Shown: positions 53,699 to 63,342, numbered from the stretch's first letter. The stretch: 64,000 bases of DNA from Acidimicrobiaceae bacterium (GCA_009837445.1 VXTM01000051.1:1-64000), one strand, 5' to 3'. Notes: a model not told the origin generated them from the letters alone. A program made the numbers and translations.

Positions 53699-54634
53699 GT
53701 GATCCACCGAAGCTACTTGTTCGCCAAGGGCTGGCGGAGCGCGACTCCGGTCCTGCTGCTGCTGCCCGGCTTCCTGCTGTACCTGGTGATGGCGGTCGGG
53801 CCCTCGCTGGCCACCGCCGTCTACTCGTTCACCGACGCCACCGGCATACGCGGCATAGCCATCAACTGGATCGGCTTCGAGAACTACGACGAGTTCCTGT
53901 TCAGGGGGGCGGCCTCGCGCGACAACATCGCCGCACTGCGCAGGACCATCTACTTCTGCCTCTTCGTCACCGTGATCCAGTTCGGCATCGGCCTGCTGTT
54001 CGCGGTGCTGCTGAACCAGAAGATCCGCGGCAAGAAGTTCTTCAGGACGCTGTTCTTCATGCCGGTGATCCTCGGCGTCGCCATCCAGGGCCTCATCTGG
54101 AAGCTGTTCCTGCTGCCCCGGGGCGGCCCGGCCGCCGAGTTCTTCCAGCTCTTCGGCTGGACCTCGGAGCTTCTGGGCGGCCAGCCCCGGCAGGCGTTCG
54201 CCTGGGTGATCGTGGTGCAGATCTGGGCGAACGCCGGCATCACGATGGTGATCTTCATCGCCGGGATGCAGACCATCCCGAACGAACTCTACGAGGCCGC
54301 CCGCATCGACGGAGCCGGCAAGTGGCAACTGTTCCGCAACGTCACCTGGCCGCTGCTGACACCGGCCGTCAACACCAACCTGCTGCTGAACATCATCGGG
54401 TCGCTCCAGGCCTGGCAGCTGTTCCTGGTGCTCATCGGGTACCGCCCGGGCACACAAGTGCTCGGATACCTGGTGTTCGCTGAAGGCTTCGGGCAGACCT
54501 CGGGGTCGGTGGCGTCCGCCTTCCGGCAGGGCTACGCCGCGGCCGCGTCGATCGCGCTGTTCATCCTCGTTCTGGTGTTCGCGCTGGTGACCCACGCCTG
54601 GCTGTCGCGCCGCGAGAAGAGGTACATCGGATGA
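53699..54634 (+). CDS. Sugar ABC permease, MalF type
   Basis: A 311-residue permease with six helices: ATPVLLLLPGFLLYLVMAVG first, then TIYFCLFVTVIQFGIGLLFA, and the EAA loop ELYEAARIDGAGKWQLFRNV docking on the ATPase. GTG at 53699 is chosen because translation upstream is in the hairpin region. Its TGA overlaps the next permease ATG. Part of the second ATPase-less importer. Confidence 0.92.
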   Translation: MIHRSYLFAKGWRSATPVLLLLPGFLLYLVMAVGPSLATAVYSFTDATGIRGIAINWIGFENYDEFLFRGAASRDNIAALRRTIYFCLFVTVIQFGIGLLFAVLLNQKIRGKKFFRTLFFMPVILGVAIQGLIWKLFLLPRGGPAAEFFQLFGWTSELLGGQPRQAFAWVIVVQIWANAGITMVIFIAGMQTIPNELYEAARIDGAGKWQLFRNVTWPLLTPAVNTNLLLNIIGSLQAWQLFLVLIGYRPGTQVLGYLVFAEGFGQTSGSVASAFRQGYAAAASIALFILVLVFALVTHAWLSRREKRYIG

Positions 54635-55533
54635 CCGCCGTCGAGACGCCTCAGGCGCCCCGGAAGGCCAGAGAGCACGGGCCCGAGCGCGCCGTCCGCG
54701 GGGAGCCGCCCGGATGGCTCGTCCGGCTCCGGAGGCAGAAGCTGGCGTCGTACGTGATCCTGCTGGTGTTCGCGGTGCTGTACATCGGGCCGCTGCTGAT
54801 GCTGGTCACCACCGCGTTCAAGACGCTGCCCGAGTTCTTCCAGAACCCGACCGGCATGCCGGAGTCGCTCCGCTTCGAGAACTTCACCGAGGCCTGGAAC
54901 GAAGCCCAGTTCGCCCGCTACCTGATCAACTCCGTCGTCTACACCACGGTGGCCACCGCGGTCTGCGTGGTCACGTCGGTGCTGGTGGCGTTCCCGATCG
55001 CCCGCGGCTACCTCAAGGGCGGGAAGTACATCCTGCTGCTCTACGTGATCGCGCTGTTCCTGCCGCCGGCGCTCATCCCGCAGTTCCAGCTGATCCTCAA
55101 CCTAGGCCTGTTCAATACCCGCGCCGGCTACATCCTGCTGTTCCTGGTCAACCCGATCGGCATCATCATCCTCGTCAACTACATCAAGGCGATCCCCCGC
55201 GAGCTGGACGAGTCGGCCGCCATCGACGGGTGCGGGTACTACCGCTTCGTGTTCAAGATCATCGTTCCGCTTATCCGCCCGGCCATCGCCACGGTTACGG
55301 TCCTGCACGCCATAGGCCTCTGGAACGAACTGGTGCTGGCGATCATCTACCTGACCAACGACGACCTCTACCCGGTGACGCGGGGCCTGATCGCCTTCGA
55401 GGGCCTCTACGGTGCCAACTGGCCGCCGATGGCCGCCGCGGTCCTGATCCTGATGACGCCGATGGTGGTGCTGTTCCTGTTCCTCCAGCGATACATCGTG
55501 TCGGGCCTGACCGCCGGGGCCGTGAAGGGCTGA
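54631..55533 (+). CDS. Sugar ABC permease, MalG type
   Basis: A 300-residue permease: LASYVILLVFAVLYIGPLLM is the first helix, ELDESAAIDGCGYYRFVFKI the EAA loop, and RYIVSGLTAGAVKG the end. It pairs with the upstream permease. No ATPase gene follows, so the ATPase at 5021-6205 is the best candidate partner. The 72 bp after its stop are G+C-rich with a short dyad before the dehydratase gene. Confidence 0.92.
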   Translation: MTAVETPQAPRKAREHGPERAVRGEPPGWLVRLRRQKLASYVILLVFAVLYIGPLLMLVTTAFKTLPEFFQNPTGMPESLRFENFTEAWNEAQFARYLINSVVYTTVATAVCVVTSVLVAFPIARGYLKGGKYILLLYVIALFLPPALIPQFQLILNLGLFNTRAGYILLFLVNPIGIIILVNYIKAIPRELDESAAIDGCGYYRFVFKIIVPLIRPAIATVTVLHAIGLWNELVLAIIYLTNDDLYPVTRGLIAFEGLYGANWPPMAAAVLILMTPMVVLFLFLQRYIVSGLTAGAVKG

Positions 55534-55605
55534 CGTGGCCGGAACAGGCACTCTCAAGCCGCAGGCCCGGCCCGGCGGGCCGCCGCGCTGACGGACGGGA
55601 CCCCC

Positions 55606-56802
55606 TTGCCCAAGATCACCGACGTACGGGCCATCCTCACCCAGCCGGACGCCTGCCGGCTGGTGGTGGTGAGGGTCGATACCTCCGAGCCGGGACTGTA
55701 CGGGCTCGGCTGCGCCACATTCACCCAGCGGGCCTTCGCCGTGCAGGCCGCCGTCGAGCGCCACCTGGCCCCGATGCTGGTGGGCCGCGACGCCGACCGC
55801 ATCTCTGAGATCTGGCACCTGGCCATGAACCACGGCTACTGGCGCAACGGCCCGGTGCTCAACAACGCGGTGTCCGGTGTCGACCAGGCCCTGTGGGACA
55901 TCAAGGGCAAGCAGGCGGGAATGCCCGTCCACCAGCTGCTCGGCGGCCCGTTTAGGGCCGCGGCGGCCGCCTACGTCCACGCCGACGGCCGCGACGCCCA
56001 CGAGGTAGCCAACAACGCTGTCGCGCTGATCGAGCAGGGCTTCAGGCACGTGCGGGTGCAGATGGGCGGGTACGGCGGCCCCGCCGACGGGCTGCACCTG
56101 CCGCCGGCCGCGCCGGCGGGCAACTACTTCGACCCGCGGGGCTACAGCCGGGCCATGCTCGCCATGATCGACCACGTCCGCTCCACCGTGGGTGACCACG
56201 TCGAGCTGCTGCACGACGTCCACGAGCGACTCCACCCGATCGACGCCGTCCAGTTCGCCAAGGACCTGGAGCAGTACCGGCTGTTCTTCCTCGAGGACCC
56301 GTTCGCGCCCGAGGACATCGGATGGTTCTCCACGCTGAGGCAGCAGTGCGCCACCCCGCTGGCGATGGGCGAACTGTTCAACAGCCCCCACGAGTGGCAA
56401 CCGCTGATCACCGGCCGGCTCATCGACTTCGTGCGCATGCACGTGAGCCAGATCGGCGGGATCACCCCAGCCCGAGCCGTGAGCGAGCTCGCGGCCACCT
56501 TCGGGGTGCGCACGGCGTGGCACGGCCCCGCCGACACGTCGCCCGTCGGCCATGCCGCCAACCTCCATCTCGACATGTGGGCGCCGAACTTCGGGATCCA
56601 GGAGTGGCCCCAGCCCTCGGAGCTCACCTACGAGATGTTCCCGGGCCTGCCCCGCCCGGTCGACGGCTACCTGCACCCCGGCGACGGACCCGGGCTCGGC
56701 ATCGACATCGACGAGAAGCTCGCCGCTGAGCATCCCTGCGACGAGACGGTGGAGCAATGGACCCAGACCCGGCGGCCCGACGGCGGCCCAGCCCGGCCAT
56801 GA
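55606..56802 (+). CDS. ManD/RspA-type sugar-acid dehydratase (enolase superfamily)
   Basis: A 398-residue member of the mannonate dehydratase subgroup. GLYGLGCATFTQRAFAVQAA, HYGYWRNG-like MNHGYWRNGPVLNNAVSG, the metal-binding stretch LLHDVHERLHPIDAVQFAKD, RLFFLEDPFAPEDIGWF, and RMHVSQIGGITPARAVSELA are its hallmarks. It dehydrates D-mannonate or D-gluconate-like acids to 2-keto-3-deoxy acids, though many members have low activity. TTG start at 55606, the only start fitting the homology. Overlaps the next SDR by ATGA. Confidence 0.85.
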   Translation: MPKITDVRAILTQPDACRLVVVRVDTSEPGLYGLGCATFTQRAFAVQAAVERHLAPMLVGRDADRISEIWHLAMNHGYWRNGPVLNNAVSGVDQALWDIKGKQAGMPVHQLLGGPFRAAAAAYVHADGRDAHEVANNAVALIEQGFRHVRVQMGGYGGPADGLHLPPAAPAGNYFDPRGYSRAMLAMIDHVRSTVGDHVELLHDVHERLHPIDAVQFAKDLEQYRLFFLEDPFAPEDIGWFSTLRQQCATPLAMGELFNSPHEWQPLITGRLIDFVRMHVSQIGGITPARAVSELAATFGVRTAWHGPADTSPVGHAANLHLDMWAPNFGIQEWPQPSELTYEMFPGLPRPVDGYLHPGDGPGLGIDIDEKLAAEHPCDETVEQWTQTRRPDGGPARP

Positions 56803-57614
56803 CCGGCTCCCCGCCAGCCGGCGGCCCGATCGGCCGGTACCCGGACCTCGCCGGCCGGACCGCGGTGGTGACCGGCGCGGCCAAGGGCATCGGCGAGAGC
56901 ATCGCCCGCCGCCTGGTCTGCGAGGGCATGAACCTGGTGGCGGCCGACAAGGACTGCGAGTCCCTCAACGGCACGGTGCGGGCGCTCGAAGGGCTCGGAG
57001 CGACCGTCGAGGCGGTGTGCGCCGACCTCACCCAGGAGGCTGCGGTCGACACCGTCTTCGACGTCACCCTGGAGCGCTTCGGCACGGTCGACGTGCTGGT
57101 GAACAACGCGGCCGACCTCCAGAGGCGATCCGCCCTCGAGGAGCACCGCGCCCTTCTCGACCTCCAGCTCGCCACCAACGTGCGCAGCCCGTACCTGTGC
57201 TCCCAGAGGGCCGCGGCCGCCATGAGCGAGGCCGGCGGCGGCAGCATCGTGCTGGTGTCGTCGGTGGGAGCCGACCGGGCCCACCAGTACGGGCTTCCCT
57301 ACGACATGACCAAGGGAGCCATCAACGCGCTGACCCGCGCCCTGGCCGTGGACCTCGGGCCGCGCGGGATCCGGGTGAACGCGGTCGGGCCGGGCGTGAC
57401 CCGCACCTACCGCTGGCCGCCCGAGGACATCACCAAGGGGCCCCCCGAAGTCGTGACCCAGATCCCGCTGCGGCGTCCGGGCACCGTCGACGACATCGCC
57501 TCGGCGGTGGCCTTTCTCGCGTCCGGCGAGGCCGGCTACATCACCGGCCAGGTGCTCTACGTGGACGGGGGCATCACCGCGCAGCTCAGCCCGCCCGGGC
57601 CGCTGGCCCTCTAG
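56799..57614 (+). CDS. Short-chain dehydrogenase/reductase
   Basis: A 271-residue SDR: TAVVTGAAKGIGESIARRLV, VLVNNAADLQRR (NNAA rather than NNAG), VLVSSVGADRAHQYGLPYDM with YxxxK (YDMTK), and GYITGQVLYVDGGITA. Start ATG at 56799 overlaps the dehydratase stop. With the preceding dehydratase it could form an oxidation-dehydration route for a sugar released by the locus. Confidence 0.9.
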   Translation: MTGSPPAGGPIGRYPDLAGRTAVVTGAAKGIGESIARRLVCEGMNLVAADKDCESLNGTVRALEGLGATVEAVCADLTQEAAVDTVFDVTLERFGTVDVLVNNAADLQRRSALEEHRALLDLQLATNVRSPYLCSQRAAAAMSEAGGGSIVLVSSVGADRAHQYGLPYDMTKGAINALTRALAVDLGPRGIRVNAVGPGVTRTYRWPPEDITKGPPEVVTQIPLRRPGTVDDIASAVAFLASGEAGYITGQVLYVDGGITAQLSPPGPLAL

Positions 57615-57624
57615 GCGCCGAACC

Positions 57625-58752
57625 ATGAGAAGTCGAGCAAGTCTCGCCAGGGGTGTGAGCACGGCAGCGTTGCTGTGCGCCGTGCTGGCCGCGGGCTGCG
57701 GGTCCGACGAGGCGACGCCCTCGCAGGAGGCGGCTGCCCCGGCTGCGCCGACGGTCGCGACCACCAGCTCCGCGCCCGCCACCACGTCCATTGCCCCGAC
57801 GACCACGACCGCGCCCGCCACCACGTCCATTCCCGCGACAACCACGACCTCGTCCACGACCACAACGACAACCTCCACCACCACGACTACCTCGACGACA
57901 ACTACGACGTCCACGACCACGACGACCACCACCGCGCCGCCTCCGCCCACGACGACGGTCACCGCCCCGGACCCGGTGCCGATCGAAGAGATCGAGGGCT
58001 GGGAGCTGGTCTGGCACGACGAGTTCGACGGCGACGCCATCGACCCCACCAACTGGACCTACGACATCGGCGGCTGGGGCTGGGGCAACGGCGAGGCCCA
58101 GTACTACACGTCGCGGCCTCAGAACGCCCGGGTCGAGAACGGGCTACTGGTCATCGAGGCCCACCAGGAGAAGTACGAGAACTCCTACTACACCTCGGCC
58201 CGCATGCTGACGAAGGGCCTGAGGGAGTTCAAGTACGGGCGCTTCGAGGCCCGCCTGAAGGTGCCGGCCGGCGCGGGGCTCTGGCCCGCGTTCTGGATGC
58301 TCGGCGCCCACTTCGACCGCCACTCCGAGGACCAGCAGAACCACTGGCCGCACGTGGGCGAGATCGACATCATGGAGTACATCGGCCGGGAGCCGGACCT
58401 GGTGTTCGGCACGATCCACGGACCCGGCTATGCGGGGGCGACCGGCTTCACGAGGTGGAACCGGCAGGACTACCCCATCGCCGACGACTACCACACCTAC
58501 GCCATCGAGTGGGACTACGACGGCATCACCTGGTTCTACGACGGCGAGGAGTACTACACGCTCACCAGGGACGTGACCGCCCATCGGCCCTGGGTGTTCG
58601 ACCACGAGTTCTTCATGATCCTGAACCTGGCGGTCGGCGGGCAGTTCCCCGGACCGATCGCGCTGGACCTCGAGTTTCCGGTCGCGCTGTACGTCGACCA
58701 TGTGCGGGTGTACCAGCAAGTCGACGAGACCGAGGAGGCCACGGCCAGTTGA
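57625..58752 (+). CDS. GH16 beta-glucanase lipoprotein (laminarinase-like)
   Basis: A 375-residue secreted lipoprotein. Signal with LAAGC lipobox (Cys25), then a Thr/Pro-rich linker with runs of threonine to about residue 115, and a GH16 catalytic domain. The active site is GEIDIMEYIG with nucleophile Glu246 and acid/base Glu251. WELVWHDEFDGDAIDPTNWT and AEGLWPAFWML-like GAGLWPAFWMLG are typical of beta-1,3(4)-glucanases. It should cut laminarin or lichenan-type glucan at the cell surface. Its TGA overlaps the next gene's TTG. Confidence 0.93.
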   Translation: MRSRASLARGVSTAALLCAVLAAGCGSDEATPSQEAAAPAAPTVATTSSAPATTSIAPTTTTAPATTSIPATTTTSSTTTTTTSTTTTTSTTTTTSTTTTTTTAPPPPTTTVTAPDPVPIEEIEGWELVWHDEFDGDAIDPTNWTYDIGGWGWGNGEAQYYTSRPQNARVENGLLVIEAHQEKYENSYYTSARMLTKGLREFKYGRFEARLKVPAGAGLWPAFWMLGAHFDRHSEDQQNHWPHVGEIDIMEYIGREPDLVFGTIHGPGYAGATGFTRWNRQDYPIADDYHTYAIEWDYDGITWFYDGEEYYTLTRDVTAHRPWVFDHEFFMILNLAVGGQFPGPIALDLEFPVALYVDHVRVYQQVDETEEATAS

Positions 58753-61700
58753 GCAGCGCGACCACCGCCAACATGCAGCCCGAGGGCAGGCTCTGCGTCG
58801 AGGACGGCCTTGAGTGGTACCGGGTAGACGACTACGACCTGCTCGACCCGTTCCTGGTCAACGTCACCGGCCGCAGCGACCTGTGGCTGTTCGTGTCGAG
58901 CACGGGAGCGCTGACCGCGGGGCGCCGCAGCCCCGAGCATGCCTTGTTCGCCTACGAGACCGACGACCGCTTGCACCGCAGCGGCGGCCGGACCGGCCCC
59001 TTCACCCTCATCAGGGCTGGCGGGGGCGCCGATCCCTGGCAGCCCTTCGCTCCCCATGCGCCCTACGGGACCGTTCGCCGGTCGGTGGCCAAGACGCTCT
59101 GTGGTGATCGTCTCAGGTTCGAGGAGCACAACCCCGAACTGGGGCTCACCTTCCGCTACACGTGGGCGACCGCGGCCGGCTACGGGCTGGTGCGCACCTG
59201 CGAGCTGGCGGCATCCGCCGGCGCCTCGCCCTGCGACGTCGAGTTGCTGGATGGGCTGATCGACGTGTTGCCCGCCGGCGTGGAGCTCGAGGCCCAGCAG
59301 ACGTCGAGCACCCTCGTCGACGCCTACCGGCGCTCGGAGTTCGACCCCGAGTCGGGTCTGGCGCTGTTCACGCTCGAAGCGCTGGTCAGCGACCTGTCCG
59401 ACCCGGCCGAGTCGCTGCTGGCCTCGGTCGTGTGGTCGCGGGGCCTCGACGCCGCGGTCACGGCCATGTCCGATCGCCAGATCCGCGGCTTCCGCTCAGG
59501 CAGGGACCTCGAGCCCGAGCATCTCGCCACCGGCGTCAAAGGCGCCTTCCTCGTGTCGGCACCGGCTCGGATCAGCGCGGAATCGCCGGTGCGCTGGACG
59601 ATCGTGGCCGACGTCAACCGGGACCACATCGCGGTGGCTCGGCTGCGCAGGTGGCTGCGCAGCACCGGCGAGGCCGATCCGATCGCACGGGCCGCGGTCG
59701 ACCAGTCCCACCACGAGCTGACGAACCTGATCGCCCATGCCGACGCCCTCCAGCAGACAGCCGACCGCGGCGCAACCGTCCGGCATCTGGCCAACGTCAC
59801 CTACAACTGCATGCGCGGCGGCGTGCCGCTCGACGCCCACCGGGTGGCCGTGGCCGACGTGAGCCGGTTCATGGGCGCCCGCAACCGGCCCGCCGCCGCC
59901 CGGTTCGAGCAGCTCGCCACCGGGATGGACGCGGTCGTCGAACTCGACGAGTTGCAGGCGGCCGTGTCGTCGGACGCCACGCTGGCCCGGCTCGTGAACG
60001 AGTACCTGCCGCTCACGTTCAGCCGCCGTCACGGCGATCCGAGCCGCCCCTGGAACAGCTTCCAGATCGGCGACGGAGCCTCGGCCGGCGACCGGCTCTT
60101 CGCGTACGAGGGCAACTGGCGCGACATCTTCCAGAACTGGTTGGCGCTGGTGCACAGCTTCCCCGGCTACGCTCCGTCGTTCCTGGCCAAGTTCCTGAAC
60201 GCCTCCACGATGGACGGCCACAACCCCTACCGGATCGGCAACGACGGCATCGACTGGGAGATGCCCGGGGAGGGCAACTGGTCGACGTTCGGCTACTGGG
60301 GCGACCACCAGATCGTCTACCTGCACAGCATCCTCGACGCGGTGCACCGGTTCCATCCGGGCTCGCTGGAGGCGGCGCTCAACCGGCTGGAGTTCTCGTA
60401 CGGGGACGTGCCCTACCGGATGCTGCCCCACGACAGCATCGTGGCCGATCCGAAGCACACCCTCGAGTTCGATCACGCCGCCCAGGCCGGCATCGACGAG
60501 CGGGTGGCCGAGATCGGCGCCGACGGGCGGCTGGTGGCAACAGCCGGCGGTGGCGTCCATCACGCTTCCCTGGCCGAGAAGCTGCTGGTGCCGGCCCTGG
60601 CGAAGCTGTCGAGCCTGGTTCCCGGCGGCGGGATCTGGCTCAACACGCAGCGGCCCGAGTGGAACGACGCCAACAACGCGCTGGTGGGTATCGGCGTGTC
60701 GGTGGTGACGGTGTTCCACCTCCGCGATTACCTGGCGTTCCTCGACGGTCTGCTGGAACGCTCACCCGTCGAGGAGGTGCCGGTCGCGCCGGCGGTGCTG
60801 GAGTGGATGACCGGCCTCGAATCGGCCTTCGATGCGCACCGCGGGCTGGCTGAAGGCGACCCGATCACCGCCGAGGCCCGGCGGGAGCTGCTCGACCAGG
60901 TGGGCCGCAGCGCCTCCTCCTACCGCGCAAGCGTGTACGGCCGGCCGCCCGAGCCCACCCGTCCGGCGAGCGTCGCCGCAGTGCGGGGATGCATCCGGGC
61001 CGCCCTCCCCCATCTCGACCGGATCATCGCCGAGGCCCGGCGGCCCGACGGCCTGGCCCACGCCTACCGGCTGCTGCGGCTCGGGCCCGCGACCGCGGAG
61101 CTCGACCCCCTGTACGTGATGCTGGAGGGCCAGGTCGCCGCGCTGAGCTCCGCCCTGGCGGGCCCGCAGGACGTGATCGACCTGGTGGACGCCCTCTTCG
61201 ACAGCGACCTGTACCGCCCCGACCAGCAGTCGTTCCTGCTGTACCCGAACCGGTCCCGCCCCTCGTTCATGGACAAGAACCAGGTGCCCGAGAGCCTCGT
61301 CGGTCCGGCTCTCAGCAGCCTGATCGACAACGGCGCCGGTATCGCCCGCCGCGACGCCGACGGCAGCGTGCGCTTCGCGGCTCACCTGCGCCGGGGGCAG
61401 GATCTCGAGGACGCCATCGACTCGTTGGAGGAGGCCTGCCGGCCCGACCGCGCCGGCCGCGCCGAGGTGCTGGACGCCTACGAGGCCGTGTTCGAGCACC
61501 GCGCCTTCGCGGGGCGGTCCCAGACCATGTACCGCTACGAGGGGCTCGGCTGCGTCTACTGGCACATGGTGATGAAGCTGATGTTCCGCCTGCAGCAGCG
61601 CATCTTCGCGGCGGCCGACTCGGCCGCCGACCGGGACCTCCTCGCGGAGATGGTCCACCGCTACCGCCGTGTCAGGGCGGGGCTCGGGCCCTCCAAGACG

Positions 61701-62168
61701 GTGGCGGACCACGGCGCCTTCCCCCTCGACCCGCATTCGCACACGCCGGCGCACACCGGCGCCCAGCAGCCGGGCATGACCGGCGCCGTCAAGGAGGGCA
61801 TCCTGCTGCGCTGGGGCGAACTCGGCCTGCGGGTCAACGACGGGCGCCTGGGCTTCACCCCGATCCTGCTCGACCCGGCAGAGTTCCTGACCGCAGCCTG
61901 CCCGTGGCCGCCGCTGGGCGACGGGGAGTCGCTCCAGCCGGGCACGCTCGGGTTCACCTACTGCGGAGCGCCGGTCGTCTACCACCTGGACGGCGCCGCC
62001 CCGTGGACCCGTACAGCCCTGTCCGGCGGCGAGACGGCCACGAGCGCCGACCGACTGGACCGGGCCTTCAGCCGGGCCCTGTTCGCCCGCACCGGCGCCA
62101 TCGCTCGCATCGACGTGGGCATCGACCCGGCACGGCTATTCCCGCAGGAAGGCGCCGCATTAGTCTGA
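58749..62168 (+). CDS. Putative beta-glucan phosphorylase (GH94/GH149-like), 1139 residues
   Basis: A very large cytosolic protein without signal peptide. Segments YEGNWRDIFQNWLALVHSFP, HNPYRIGNDGIDWEMPGEGN, FGYWGDHQIVYLHSILDAVH and RPEWNDANNALVG recall the (alpha/alpha)6-barrel inverting phosphorylases of clan GH-Q, most closely, as I recall them, GH149 beta-1,3-oligoglucan phosphorylases, which are about this long. Candidate catalytic acids are Asp459 and Asp519; Trp638-Asn-Asp640 may bind phosphate or sugar. TTG at 58749 follows GAGGAGG; ATG at 58773 is an alternative. Context (GH16, importer) supports release of glucose 1-phosphate from imported oligosaccharides. Family assignment is inference. 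Confidence 0.72.
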   Translation: MSSATTANMQPEGRLCVEDGLEWYRVDDYDLLDPFLVNVTGRSDLWLFVSSTGALTAGRRSPEHALFAYETDDRLHRSGGRTGPFTLIRAGGGADPWQPFAPHAPYGTVRRSVAKTLCGDRLRFEEHNPELGLTFRYTWATAAGYGLVRTCELAASAGASPCDVELLDGLIDVLPAGVELEAQQTSSTLVDAYRRSEFDPESGLALFTLEALVSDLSDPAESLLASVVWSRGLDAAVTAMSDRQIRGFRSGRDLEPEHLATGVKGAFLVSAPARISAESPVRWTIVADVNRDHIAVARLRRWLRSTGEADPIARAAVDQSHHELTNLIAHADALQQTADRGATVRHLANVTYNCMRGGVPLDAHRVAVADVSRFMGARNRPAAARFEQLATGMDAVVELDELQAAVSSDATLARLVNEYLPLTFSRRHGDPSRPWNSFQIGDGASAGDRLFAYEGNWRDIFQNWLALVHSFPGYAPSFLAKFLNASTMDGHNPYRIGNDGIDWEMPGEGNWSTFGYWGDHQIVYLHSILDAVHRFHPGSLEAALNRLEFSYGDVPYRMLPHDSIVADPKHTLEFDHAAQAGIDERVAEIGADGRLVATAGGGVHHASLAEKLLVPALAKLSSLVPGGGIWLNTQRPEWNDANNALVGIGVSVVTVFHLRDYLAFLDGLLERSPVEEVPVAPAVLEWMTGLESAFDAHRGLAEGDPITAEARRELLDQVGRSASSYRASVYGRPPEPTRPASVAAVRGCIRAALPHLDRIIAEARRPDGLAHAYRLLRLGPATAELDPLYVMLEGQVAALSSALAGPQDVIDLVDALFDSDLYRPDQQSFLLYPNRSRPSFMDKNQVPESLVGPALSSLIDNGAGIARRDADGSVRFAAHLRRGQDLEDAIDSLEEACRPDRAGRAEVLDAYEAVFEHRAFAGRSQTMYRYEGLGCVYWHMVMKLMFRLQQRIFAAADSAADRDLLAEMVHRYRRVRAGLGPSKTVADHGAFPLDPHSHTPAHTGAQQPGMTGAVKEGILLRWGELGLRVNDGRLGFTPILLDPAEFLTAACPWPPLGDGESLQPGTLGFTYCGAPVVYHLDGAAPWTRTALSGGETATSADRLDRAFSRALFARTGAIARIDVGIDPARLFPQEGAALV

Positions 62169-62172
62169 GGCT

Positions 62173-62592
62173 GTGGGTGCGTGGTTGCTGGCCGCTGCGA
62201 TAGCACTCGCGCACGGGCTGCTGGCGGTGTTCCTGATCGTGGGCGCGCCGTTCGCGGCCCGCCGACCCCGGCTGATGGTGTGGTACCTGATCATGCTGGC
62301 ACCGACTGCGTTCGTGAACCTGGCGCGGCTGCCGTGCCCGCTGACGGTCTGGGAGAAGGACCTGTGGCGCCTCGCCGGTGAGACCCCGTACCGGGGCGGT
62401 TTCATCTCGCACTACTTCGTCAAGCCGTTCCACTCCGGCGGCCTGACCCCCACCGGAGAGGACCTCCTGCTGGTCTCGGTGGTGGTCTGGTGCCTGTCGT
62501 GGCTGCTCTACTCCGCCGTCTGGCACCTCCGGAGGCGGCTGCGAGGCATCGCCCGCGGCGTCGACTCCGCCCGCCAGGCCGCCGCGCAGTAG
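62173..62592 (+). CDS. DUF2784-type membrane protein
   Basis: A 139-residue protein with three or four hydrophobic helices (LLAAAIALAHGLLAVFLIVG; LLLVSVVVWCLSWLLYSAVW). The conserved middle LPCPLTVWEKDLWRLAGETP and GGFISHYFVKPFHSGGLT match the DUF2784 family pattern. Function unknown. GTG start 4 bp after the phosphorylase stop, so it may be cotranscribed. Confidence 0.8.
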   Translation: MGAWLLAAAIALAHGLLAVFLIVGAPFAARRPRLMVWYLIMLAPTAFVNLARLPCPLTVWEKDLWRLAGETPYRGGFISHYFVKPFHSGGLTPTGEDLLLVSVVVWCLSWLLYSAVWHLRRRLRGIARGVDSARQAAAQ

Positions 62593-62757
62593 CCCCGGGG
62601 CGGAGTGCCGGCCCGCGTCCCGGCGCTCTTGTGGAGAGCCGCTTGGACTCACGCGACGCCGAGCACGATAGCCTCGCTGGGTCGCAGCAATCGTAGTAAC
62701 TGATACAGGGGGCTGACTCGAAGCCACTGCGCGGCGGGCCCTCTAACCGGCGGGGTC
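62593..62757. other. Intergenic region with a possible promoter
   Basis: 165 bp without a gene. On the plus strand TTGGAC (62643-62648) and GATAGC (62667-62672), 18 bp apart, resemble a promoter for the gene at 62758. No hairpin terminator was seen after the DUF2784 gene. Confidence 0.4.
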
Positions 62758-63306
62758 ATGTACACGTACTCGCAGATAGAGGAGATCGCCGCTGCCGGTG
62801 GCTACACGATCGGCGGGCGCGATATCAGCCGGGTATCGGCCGCGCACGTGCATCAGGTGTATGCGGGCCTCATGAACAGCGGCCACGAGGAGGCCTACAT
62901 CGCCATCGGGGCCATGACGAAGCTGAGACAGTGGCTGATCCACGGCGGCTTCGAACCGCCGCCGGTTCGGGGCGCCGGCTTCGTGCGCAGCGACCGCGAG
63001 GTGTGGGTTGCGTACACGACCTACGAGGTCCCCGCGCTGGTCCGGGGGCGTGCCTCCGCTCTCGCTGATCTCAGGAGCTACCTCCCGGTGGCGGCCAGTC
63101 CCCACTACGACGGGTCCCTGCGGGTGAAGACCGACCCGCCGATCCATCTCCTGGCGGATGTCGAAATCGTCTTGAGGTCGCCGCTGGGCAGCATGACGCT
63201 GAGCCGGCAGGACGCGCTCATAGTCGAGCAATGGCTGTCGGTGACGATGCGCCGCAAGGACCGCCGGGGGGTGCTGTGCCTGCCCGGTGCGTGGATCAGC
63301 GCTTAG
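62758..63306 (+). CDS. Conserved hypothetical protein
   Basis: A 182-residue soluble protein starting MYTYSQIEEIAAAGGYTIGG. I recognise no family. The first 70 residues look helical, and the rest (SLRVKTDPPIHLLADVEIVL, MTLSRQDALIVEQWLSV) alternates strands and helices. No signal peptide, metal motif or membrane segment. Own promoter possible. Converges on the ammonium transporter gene 36 bp away. Confidence 0.6.
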   Translation: MYTYSQIEEIAAAGGYTIGGRDISRVSAAHVHQVYAGLMNSGHEEAYIAIGAMTKLRQWLIHGGFEPPPVRGAGFVRSDREVWVAYTTYEVPALVRGRASALADLRSYLPVAASPHYDGSLRVKTDPPIHLLADVEIVLRSPLGSMTLSRQDALIVEQWLSVTMRRKDRRGVLCLPGAWISA

Positions 63307-63342
63307 GACGCGGGGCCGCTACGTCCTGACGCCGCTCGGCCC

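Noticed and set aside
57675-58748. Extension of the phosphorylase frame upstream through the GH16 gene
   Set aside because: The upstream part is a shadow of GH16 in another frame (Arg/His-rich, no homology); the real start is near 58749.
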